Assembly (NCBI GenBank): GCA_019677205.1
Contig: JAAMXY010000040.1
Span: 248,001-312,000, forward strand
Source of the DNA: Pinguiococcus pyrenoidosus
Taxonomy: Eukaryota > Sar > Pinguiophyceae > Pinguiochrysidales > Pinguiochrysidaceae
Direction: 5' to 3'
Length of the DNA: 64,000 bases
This document shows, piece by piece, positions 31,787 through 39,873 of this stretch (positions are counted from its first letter, which is position 1; each line of letters opens with the position of its first letter). The notes below the pieces were generated by a model, which saw only the letters and a list, made by a program, of their open reading frames with translations, was not told the origin of the DNA and searched no databases. Position numbers and translations under genes: made by a program.

Positions 31787-32513
31787 ATGGCGCTGATCTT
31801 TGACGCCTATGACGAGGAGTTCCAGTCGCTCAGCGGCGACATTAGCTCCAAAATCAGCTTGTACAGCAACTACGAGGACGACGCGGCCACTCAGCTCAGC
31901 ACCATGAACGCCGTGGAGGCGCTGCTCAAGCAGGCCGGCGACCTCCTGAAGCAGATGGAGATCGAAGTCCGGAGTCTTCCGGCGCCCCAGAGAAGAGCGC
32001 TGCAGGAGAAAGTGAAGAACTATCGAAAGACGCTTCGAGCCTTGGAGAAGGACGCCAAGGTGAGAAGAGAGGCCCGAAGTGCGCGAACCCGAAGCGCTCT
32101 TTGACGCCGCCTTGCTCTAGGACTCTCGCGAGCAGCAGGAAAGGAACGAGTTGCTGGGAGTGACTCCCGGAGAGCCGGATCTCGGGAACGCATCGATCAG
32201 CCAACGACAGCGCCTTCTGGATGCCAACGACTCTCTGCAGCACCAGAACGACACGCTGGGGAACGCTCGACGAATGCTGGCCGAGACGGAAGACGTCGCG
32301 CTGGAGATCACCATGGAGCTGGGGCGCAACAGGGAGAAGATCCAAAGCGCCCATCAGCGGGTGAGGGATGTTGTCAGCCTGACCGACGTTGCCAGGCGGC
32401 TTGTGCACAGCATGAGCAAGCGAGAGACGCAGCAGCGGGTCATCGCATACGGGGTCTTCATCATAGTAGTAGTCATCATCAGTATCATGATATGGCAGCT
32501 GACGAAGAAATGA
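31787..32513 (+). CDS. VTI1: VTI1-like Qb-SNARE
   Basis: VTI1 is the Qb-SNARE that pairs with several Qa-syntaxins in Golgi, endosomal and vacuolar fusion. Exon 1 (31787-32059) starts MALIFDAYDEEFQSL and encodes the N-terminal helical bundle. A 61-bp intron follows and exon 2 (32121-32513) carries the SNARE motif, for 221 residues in all. The SNARE helix runs from about residue 125 (RLLDANDSLQHQNDTLGNAR) through the Q layer to VRDVVSLTDVARRLVHSMSKR. It ends in one C-terminal anchor, VFIIVVVIISIMIWQL, followed by TKK. Length and order match the family. It converges with a Qa-syntaxin gene that could encode its partner. Confidence 0.94.
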
Positions 32514-32995
32514 TGCGTGCCCGTTGACCTCTAGAAAGAAAGAACGAAAGAAATCACCATGCCAAGTGATCCCAGAGGCGTCCTGCCGCCTGTCTTCTGC
32601 GATCTTCGTCTGCCGGCGCAAAACACAGCTTTTCTCTCCCTGTGCGTTGGAGACTGCTCTGCCATGTTGTGCTGCGTTGCGCTTTGCTGTGCTTTGCTGA
32701 GCTGTGTTGAACGAATAGCATGCTGAGCTGAGTTGAATGAATCGGATGCTGAGCTGCGTCGAAATGCGTGCTACCCTGAAGCGTGCTTGCGAAGAGGCGA
32801 AGCGGCCCAAGCCTCCTTACTTGTGAGTGCGTGGGGGAGGGAAGGGATGTAGCTTTGTGCGAAAAGGCCTCCCCTCAGATGAGGCCCAGCTTCACGTCCG
32901 CGTCGAGTGCGTAGGTTTACAAGTCCATGCAAGCCACGCCCGCCACTATCATCATTTTGTTGTCGTTCTTCTTCTTCTTGTTTCTTGCTGGACGT
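32514..32995. other. Convergent 3' intergenic region with gctgagctg-type repeats
   Basis: Between the VTI1 and syntaxin stop codons lie imperfect repeats of about 30 bp around 32640-32765, built on gctgagctg and gttgaatgaat. Just before the syntaxin stop, on the minus strand, another frame encodes a basic stretch and a short hydrophobic run (32926-33020; see findings). Confidence 0.6.
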
Positions 32996-33788
32996 CTACG
33001 ATAAGACGCAGCCTTGCTGGCTTCGACTCGCTTGCTGAACCTGCTCTAGTCCTCGCGCCGCATGGCCATGCGCCGCCTCCATGGTCTTCCCAATGTCCTC
33101 CACGCTTTCGTTCTGCGTCTCTACCAAGTTGGCGAGGTCGTGGAAAATCTCGTTGATGGAGTGCAGATCCTGGTTGATCTGCTGGATCTCCCCCGCCCGC
33201 TCCCGAATCAGATAGTCCTGCATCGCACCGTCATCCACCTCCTGCAGCTGCAACTGTTGCTGCTGCGACATGCCCGGCCGCGGCGCCAGAGTGCCGCCCA
33301 GCTGCCCCGCGCTGTCGCCTTCTCTCTGCACCACCACGTCCGCGGGCACCACTTGCACCACCATGGCATGCTTCGTCTGGATGCGAGACAGGTCCTTGCT
33401 CAGCTTGTCCAGACGAGCCTTGTGCAGCTCCCGGTCGCCGCGGCTGAATGTGGACAACTTCTGCTCTTCCGCCTTCAATTGGCGCTGCGCCCTTGTGCGA
33501 AGCTCCATCAAAACAAAGCACTGCGTCTCCAGCGCCGAGTTGGACACCTCTGTCTCGTCTACGTTATTGAGGATGCTCTGCATGAGCTCTACGTGCCGGT
33601 CGTACTGCTGGAGAGTCGCGCTGAGGCCGTCGTTCGGCGTCGCTCCGGAGGGCAGTTTCGAAACCGAGTTCTGGAGCGCCATTAGACCACTCCACCAAGC
33701 TGCTGAGCGCATCTGAGAGACGTACCGAAGAAGTCCGCGCCGCGCGGCGACGGGCGGAGGGACCGTCCGCCAGGTCCGAGAAGCTCAT
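32996..33788 (-). CDS. Qa-SNARE syntaxin ending in a CaaX box
   Basis: Exon 1 (33788-33726) encodes MSFSDLADGPSARRRAARTSS. A 55-bp intron carries a tctaatg branch-like site, and exon 2 (33670-32996) gives about 246 residues in all. An Habc-type N-terminal bundle is followed by a Gln-rich linker. The Qa-SNARE motif is YLIRERAGEIQQINQDLHSI then NEIFHDLANLVETQ, with the central Gln in the expected layer. The family normally ends in a single membrane anchor. Here the frame stops after SQQGCVLS, so the last four residues, CVLS, form a canonical CaaX prenylation box, the same four as mammalian H-Ras. A transmembrane segment is absent in frame. Type is closest to endosomal Pep12/syntaxin-7 by my reading. 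A longer version starting at ATG 33712 would skip the intron but lacks the usual MSF start. Confidence 0.88.
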
Positions 33789-34074
33789 GGCGCTGCTCCT
33801 AGGAGACTTCGGCGTGCTTCTTGAAAGCCCGCCGTCGCGGGACAGATGGACACGGCCGGGTATCAGCTGATCCTCTCGGGAGCTGTGCGTTTTGTTTTGA
33901 TTCTTCGATCGAATCTGCTGAATCTGCTTTTTTCCCGCTGGACATCAATATCGACAATGATGCCAATGCCAATATCAGTATGGAGTATGAAGAGCGAAAT
34001 CCGAAATCCCTGTGGCTGAGAGGCTTTTAGCGCCGGAAGCGCCCAGAACTCCGTCCACTGCTGGCGCTCAAGAC

Positions 34075-36462
34075 ATGTCGGAGGAGCAGAAGGTCAACGG
34101 GGCGGAGCCGGAGGCCGCAGAGGCCTGCGGTGTCTGCTTACCTCCTTGGCGGATGCCAAATCCTCTGCCGCCCAGCAGAGGTACGCTCATCGGCGCGCAA
34201 TATACGGCGTTTGAGGGCGCTCTCCGGCGCGATCCTTGGATCTCAAGGCGCCAGTGCCTTTCTCACTGATGTTCTATTGCCTATGGGACAGGGCTTCTGA
34301 ACTTTATGAGACGATACACACCTCTTAAGATCAAAAACTCCCTCACGAGGTCCAAGGTACCGAGCTTTCGTTTGAATCTTTTTGGCGCGCGAGTCGTTCT
34401 GGAGTTGATGAGCTGGCTCTCTGCAGACGCCTTTTATACCGCTGGATCCGTCTGGTCGACGTGTGCTTTGGTACCAGTGCGGGCCGACGGTGTACGACAA
34501 GAGCCACATGGGTCACGCCAGCACCTACGTGCGCTTCGACGCGATGCGGCGGATCATGGAGGATTACTTCAACTACGACGTCGTGATGTGCATGAACATC
34601 ACCGACATCGATGACAAGATCATCAAGCGCTCCAAGGAGAAAGGCGTCCCCTTCCGAGAGCTCGCCGCAGAGCATGAGATGGGCTTCTTGGACGACATGC
34701 GCCGGCTCAATGGTAAGCGAGGATGACCTAGAGAAAGGTGCAGGGGCGCTCCTTCTCCTAACCAGCGATTGTCTTGGCTGCCACGCGCTCTCGCAGTGAA
34801 GGAGCCCACGGTGCTCACGAGAGTGAGCGAGTGCGTGCCCGAGATCATTGACTACGTGCAGCGGATCATCGACAACGGCATGGCCTACGAGTCCAACGGC
34901 AGTGTCTACTTCGACACGCAGCGCTTCCGCTCGACCTGCGGCCACGCGTATCCGAAGATGAAGCCGGAGATGGCTGGCAACTCGGAGGCGCTGGCGGAAG
35001 GCGAAGGCGTGCTCACGGATGTCAGCAAGGGCGCACAGGACAAGCGCAGCGCCTCCGACTTCGCCCTCTGGAAGCGCGTCCCCGAGGCACCTCCCGGGCA
35101 AGTGCGCGATCCGCACTGGGAGTCGCCCTGGGGAGAGGGCCGACCGGGCTGGCACATCGAGTGTTCCGTGATGTCAAGCTCGGCGCTGGGTGGCCTTGGC
35201 GACGGCCGGATTGACATTCACTCGGGCGGCGTCGATCTCGTGTTCCCGCACCACGACAATGAAATGGCGCAGTCCGAGGCATACTACGGCTGCAACCAAT
35301 GGGTGAACTACTTCGTGCATTCCGGGCACCTTCACATCAAGGGCTTCAAGATGTCCAAGTCGCTCAAGAACTTCATCACCATCCAAGCGGCGTTGGAGGA
35401 GCAGAGTCCACGCCAGCTGCGGCTCCTCTTCCTGAAGCATCGGTACAACCAGCCCATGGATTATGGGGATGCCACCATGCAGGGCGTGCTGGACATGGAG
35501 AAGACCTTCGTGCAATTCTTCCACAACGTCAAGGCAGCCCTCCGGAGCTTGCCGCAAGCAGGGAAGCAGTTCTGGCGGCAGAAGGAACTGGCCTTCGCCG
35601 GCGAGCTCTGCAGCACGAAGCAGCAAGTGCACGAAGCGCTGTGCGACGATTTTGACACCCCCACCGTTCTTCAAATTCTTCTCAAGCTGGTCCGCTTGAC
35701 CAACATCTACGTTGGCACCACCGAGCCAGACCCGCCGGTGCCCCTGATCGTCAAGGAGGTACGCGAACGAGCGCCCCGCTGCTTCGCGTGGGTCGCCACC
35801 AGACATGGCTGACAAAACCGCTTCACTCCCGTGTGCAGGCTGCTCAGTATCTGACTCGGATATTCCGCGTCTTTGGCCTGGTCGAGGGAGACACCGACAT
35901 CGGATTCGGGGAGCAAGAGGCCGGCGGCGCCTCAAGAGAAGAAGTGCTGGGGCCGGTCTTGGACACCCTGACCGCCTTCCGGGAGAAGGTGCGAACGGCG
36001 GCGCTGGCGGGAGACGTGCAAGAAGTGCTGCGCGTCTGTGACGTGCTCCGCGACCGCGACCTCATCGAAGTGGGCGTGCGGCTGGAGGACGGCGGCGCCG
36101 GTGCCACCGGATCGCGGTGGAAGCTCGACGATCCGGAGACGCTGAAGCGGGAGCTGGAGCAGCGGGAACAGGAGCGCTTGAGACGAGAGGAGGAGAAGAG
36201 GAGGCAGCGCGAGGAGAAGGCTAGAAGAGAGGCAGAGAAAGCAGCCAAGGCGAGGATCTCTCCCGCGGACTTGTTCCGCTCGGATGTCGACGACGACGGC
36301 AGTCCCAAGTGGGGAAGCTTCGGCGACGACGGCCTTCCTCTGACGCTCGCCAACGGCGATGCGGTGTCCAAGGGACAGACGAAGAAGCTGAAGAAGCTCC
36401 AAGCGGCCCAGGAGAAGCTGCACGCCAAGTATCTCGCCGAGAAGGGCACCGCGGGCGAGTGA
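34075..36462 (+). CDS. CARS: Cysteinyl-tRNA synthetase
   Basis: A class I synthetase that charges tRNA-Cys. Five exons close in phase to 680 residues: 34075-34180, 34292-34356, 34427-34712, 34797-35758 and 35839-36462. The zinc and ATP site begins [19 protein letters not shown], which includes the HIGH-type motif [17 protein letters not shown] follows, then the zinc ligands around WHIECSVMS and [11 protein letters not shown], and the KMSKS loop as KMSKSLKN. The C-terminal extension is rich in Arg/Glu/Lys helices, as in eukaryotic cytosolic enzymes. The N-terminus shows no signal or transit peptide, so a cytosolic form is likely; a plastid or mitochondrial form would need another start. The tiny 65-nt second exon (NSLTRSK) fits the family sequence. 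Confidence 0.95.
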
Positions 36463-36465
36463 AAT

Positions 36466-36511
36466 TGGAGCGCTGCAGATTGGAGCGCTGCAGATTGGAG
36501 CGCTGCAGAGC
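36466..36511. repeat. 15-bp tandem repeat, three copies
   Basis: The unit attggagcgctgcag occurs three times in tandem directly after the CysRS stop codon. It lies in the 3' region shared with the convergent lycopene cyclase gene. Confidence 0.9.
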
Positions 36512-36606
36512 GGAACAGCAGGCAGAGCGGCAGATGAATCTAACATATTGGATGATACTCACAAGGACTAGAAATCGGCAAGTCCGGCGAAGCCTGTCGC
36601 GTTGTA

Positions 36607-38256
36607 CTATGCATCCGCCATCGCTCGTGTCTCTGGCATGATCAAGTCCGCAACCACGGCCTTGGGAGCCTCAGGCGCAGCGCTCTCGTCTTCCGTCTGC
36701 ACCTCCCCCTCGGGGAACTGGGGCGGCAGAACCGGCTCGTTGCGCTTTACGTAGGAGCTATAGGTGCGCGGCTCGCCAAAGAAGGGCGTGACTGAGCGAA
36801 GGAAGGTCTCGACGCCGTACTTGAGGCCCGAGTCAACCGTCGTCTTCATCAACTCGAAGCGCACCGCATTGGGCATCCGCGCGAAGAACTTCAGGCCGAA
36901 CAGCAGGCGCGACTGCCAGGACTCGTGCATCTCGTTGTTCGGCAGGCCCGGCCACCCGGCCAGGAACCCCGTCCAGTACGGCTCCGGGAGGTCGAAGAAG
37001 CCTGCGAAGAAGCCCGAGAGCTTCGCGTTGTCCTGCTGCATGAGAAAGTCCCCGCCGAAGACCGCGAAGTCCCGCTGCCGCTGGTTCTCCGGCGTCCAGA
37101 GCGCGTCGTACGCCGCCCGCGACGCCCTCTCAGCGGGCGTTCCAGACGATGCGGACGTGTCCTTCAGTTCCCTCGCAATCGCTGCGGACACCGGCCCGCA
37201 CCCGGCGAGGGTCCTGCACAGCTGATAGCCCGTGGCGGGATGCACGACGCCCGCGGCGGCCCCGACCGCCACGACCCGCTGCCCCGGCTCCGGCAGCGGA
37301 CCGCCCATGGGGATGTGGCAGAACTCCTCGTCGTACACCTTGTACACCTCGATGCCGTGGAAGGCCAGCCTCTCGTAGGCCCGGCGCTTGCACTCCTCAA
37401 ACGTCATCGGCGGGGTGGCGACGAGGCTCGTTTCCTCGAAGAAGACCTTGCGCCGTCCCGGGCCGGTTCTCTCAAAAGGCATGGCGTACATGAAGGTGGG
37501 GTACTTCACCGGATCCGAGTCCCAGCTGGGCCCGTCGTCCTTGAAGCAATTCGTGCGGTAGTCGAAGAGAGTCATGGTGCTCGTGTCGTAGGGTCCGACA
37601 TACGTGGCGAGGTCGTCGACGGCGTTCACCTCAACCTCCATGCCGTAGGCAATCTGGTAGCCGAGCGGGGGCAGATTGCTGTCGTCCGCCTTGCGCGTCA
37701 GCTTGGAGCCGAAGCCCGTGCTGTCGATCACCACGGTGGCCCGCAGCTCCGTGCCATCCGCCAGCGTGAGCGTGGTGCCCTCGGCGTCCACGGCGACGTT
37801 CTTGTCGAAGACGTTGCTGACGGCCGTGGCCTCCGCGTCCAGCGCCGTGGCCAGCGTGAGCACGCCGGCCTTGGCGCAGCGCTCCCGAAGGGTGCTCTTC
37901 AGCGCCACGCGGTCCACCTTGCCGTAGGCATTGGCCAGGCGCTTGCGCTTGTTCCATGGCTGGCCGAAATGCCCCCCCACGAACACGTCCGTGCTGCTCC
38001 AGCGATTGGCAAGGCACGAGTCCAGGCCCAGCTGCAGTTGCTCCTCCAGGGCTCTCCACTCCGACTGCCACACGCCGTAGTTGTTGGGCCAGGGCCTCTC
38101 CAGCTTCGGGTCCACCAGAGCCACGCGCAGCTGATGCTTCTCGCTCAGCACGCTGGCGTATGCAGTGCCGCTGGGCCCGGCGCCCAGCACGGCCACGTCC
38201 ACCCGCAGCCCCAGGGCCCCCGACAGCGCGCTGACGAGCAAGATCAGCCGCAGCAT
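36607..38256 (-). CDS. LCYB: Lycopene cyclase (carotenoid biosynthesis)
   Basis: Lycopene cyclases are FAD/NAD(P)-dependent enzymes that close the ionone rings of lycopene in the plastid. A single exon from ATG 38256 encodes 549 residues. The N-terminus MLRLILLVSALSGALG is a signal peptide, expected for import into a secondary plastid through the ER. The dinucleotide-binding motif is VAVLGAGPSGTAYASVL. Family motifs follow: NNYGVW, DSTGFGS, GYQIAYGMEVEV, FDYRTNC, a PTFMYAMP segment, and GVVHPATGYQ, which marks plant-type cyclases. Beta versus epsilon type cannot be settled by eye; beta is more likely since ochrophytes generally make beta-ring carotenoids. It is intronless and diverges from a light-harvesting gene across 504 bp. 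Confidence 0.92.
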   Translation of the reverse strand: MLRLILLVSALSGALGLRVDVAVLGAGPSGTAYASVLSEKHQLRVALVDPKLERPWPNNYGVWQSEWRALEEQLQLGLDSCLANRWSSTDVFVGGHFGQPWNKRKRLANAYGKVDRVALKSTLRERCAKAGVLTLATALDAEATAVSNVFDKNVAVDAEGTTLTLADGTELRATVVIDSTGFGSKLTRKADDSNLPPLGYQIAYGMEVEVNAVDDLATYVGPYDTSTMTLFDYRTNCFKDDGPSWDSDPVKYPTFMYAMPFERTGPGRRKVFFEETSLVATPPMTFEECKRRAYERLAFHGIEVYKVYDEEFCHIPMGGPLPEPGQRVVAVGAAAGVVHPATGYQLCRTLAGCGPVSAAIARELKDTSASSGTPAERASRAAYDALWTPENQRQRDFAVFGGDFLMQQDNAKLSGFFAGFFDLPEPYWTGFLAGWPGLPNNEMHESWQSRLLFGLKFFARMPNAVRFELMKTTVDSGLKYGVETFLRSVTPFFGEPRTYSSYVKRNEPVLPPQFPEGEVQTEDESAAPEAPKAVVADLIMPETRAMADA

Positions 38257-38760
38257 GGTGGGGGGAGCAGCAGAGGCGTTGAAGAGCGCCGCAAGGGGTT
38301 TAACGGGGGGACAGAGACGACGGGGAAGAAAAGCGGCGTACGTGGCGAGGGGCCTAAGGAAGCTGATGTATATGATAATTAATGTGCGTGGTGGTGGCGA
38401 AGAAGATTGTTGATTGGATGATTGCTCGAAACGGGTGTTCCAAAAATATATATAAGATTCATTAAGCCAAAGTACAATATATTAGATGTAAATTATAATA
38501 AATTCTAAAACTTCGAGAATCTGCGAAGAAGGTTTTTTATTATCCACTGTATCAGAGCTCGATAGCATGCTTTCTATCAGGAATTGAAGATCTTTGTCCT
38601 TCAATTATGGTATGTTTTAGCTCCATGTGAATTTCAAACATTTTGCCCCGGCAGCGGATAGATCGCGAAGGTGTCTCCCTTCAAGTTGGGTCTCTTGCGG
38701 CGGCGGCTCTCTCCTCAGATCTCTCGTCCAACGCGCGTGTCGTACCTCTCCTTTTGCATC
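38257..38760. promoter_or_regulatory. Divergent promoter region, lycopene cyclase / light-harvesting protein
   Basis: These 504 bp separate two plastid-pathway genes that start in opposite directions. The middle (about 38380-38620) is strongly AT-rich against GC-rich surroundings, with atatatataag-like runs near 38445-38455 that could serve as TATA elements. Both genes may share light-responsive control. Confidence 0.6.
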
Positions 38761-39522
38761 ATGTTCCGCACCATTGCTGTCCTTGCCCTCGTGGCCTCTG
38801 CGACCGCGTTCGCCCCCAAGGCCTCTGTCCGCTCGGGTCGCCAGGTGCGGCGCACACGTCGTTGCAAGAATCCGCAGGGAATGCCAGCATGTCTAAGCGC
38901 TCTGTAGGCCCTCAAGATGAGCTTCGAGAGCGAGATTGGAGCGCAGCCCCCTCTCGGCTTCTGGGACCCCCTGGGCCTGCTGAAGGATGCCGACCAGGAT
39001 CGCTTCGACCGTCTGCGCACGGTGGAAGTGAAGCATGGACGCATCAGCATGCTGGCCATCCTGGGCCACCTTGTCACCACGTCGGGCACGCGCCTGCCGG
39101 GGAACATCGCCTACACGGGCGATCTCAAGTTCGCGGACATCCCCACGGGACTCGCCGCCTTCTCCAAGATCCCGGTCTGGGGAACCGTGCAACTCGTGGG
39201 CTTCATCGGATTCCTCGAGTTCGGATACGCGCAGGTACGCCAAGGGCCCTAGGAGCCAGAGGGCGCAGACTCTACCTCTGACATGGCTGATGCGGCATTT
39301 GCGCAGATCAAGGAGGAGCTCGAGGCCAACTGCGAGGCCAAGATGGACGAGCAGGGATGGGATGCCGCCAAGAAGGACTCCAAGCGCGCCATCGAGCTGA
39401 ACAACGGCCGTGCCGCGCAGATGGGCATCCTGGCGCTCATGGTGCACGAGAAGCTCGACAACAACCCGTACATCATCAACAGCCTGCTCGGATCCCCCGT
39501 GGAGTTCAACGCCGGCTTCTAA
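38761..39522 (+). CDS. Fucoxanthin chlorophyll a/c light-harvesting protein
   Basis: An LHC-superfamily thylakoid antenna protein. Exons 38761-38844, 38908-39234 and 39307-39522 close in phase to 208 residues. The presequence MFRTIAVLALVASATAFAPK is a bipartite heterokont plastid signal, with cleavage expected in ATA^FAP. The mature start GFWDPLGLL is typical of FCPs. The first membrane helix carries the chlorophyll-binding motif VEVKHGRISMLAILGH. The second is around VWGTVQLVGFIGFLEFGYAQ. The third carries AIELNNGRAAQMGILALMVH. The paired E-x-x-H/N-x-x-R motifs in helices 1 and 3 are complete. The third-helix wording recalls pelagophyte, haptophyte and dinoflagellate antennae more than the main diatom Lhcf set. 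This gene gives the strongest evidence for the kind of organism. Confidence 0.95.
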
Positions 39523-39873
39523 ACGTGTTGATAACGCTGCTTATTGTTGAATCTTCTTGCGACTTGCATGGCATGCCACTGGGTGTGTGTTGGGAGGGAA
39601 GACTTCCGCTGAAGAGACCTAGGCGCAAGAGACTTCGGACGGTGGGTCCTGGCTGCGATCTGTGAAGAGACCATGATGAGGAAACATGAGTCCCGTTATT
39701 GAATCAAGCCGTCGCCTCGGAACATCCTCGGAACATCCTGGGAACATCCTGGGAACATCCTGGGAACATCCTCGGAACCGCGTCGCGAACCACGCACGCC
39801 GGCCGATGCGACGATCTACACACATCCGATCCGATGCCTCTCCCTGTGTCCCCAGTCTTTCAGCATCGGGAAA
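39523..39873. other. Convergent 3' intergenic region with 11-bp tandem repeats
   Basis: This is 351 bp between the LHC and CAP-H stop codons. Apart from the tandem repeat listed separately, nothing gene-like is visible. Confidence 0.5.
39717..39779. repeat. 11-bp tandem repeat, five to six copies
   Basis: The unit ggaacatcctg (with ggaacatcctc variants) is repeated five to six times in tandem between convergent genes. The copies are nearly identical, which suggests a young minisatellite. Confidence 0.9.

Noticed and set aside
36925-38382. 485-codon plus-strand frame opposite lycopene cyclase
   Set aside because: Antisense to a clearly conserved enzyme; His/Arg-rich composition with no domain.
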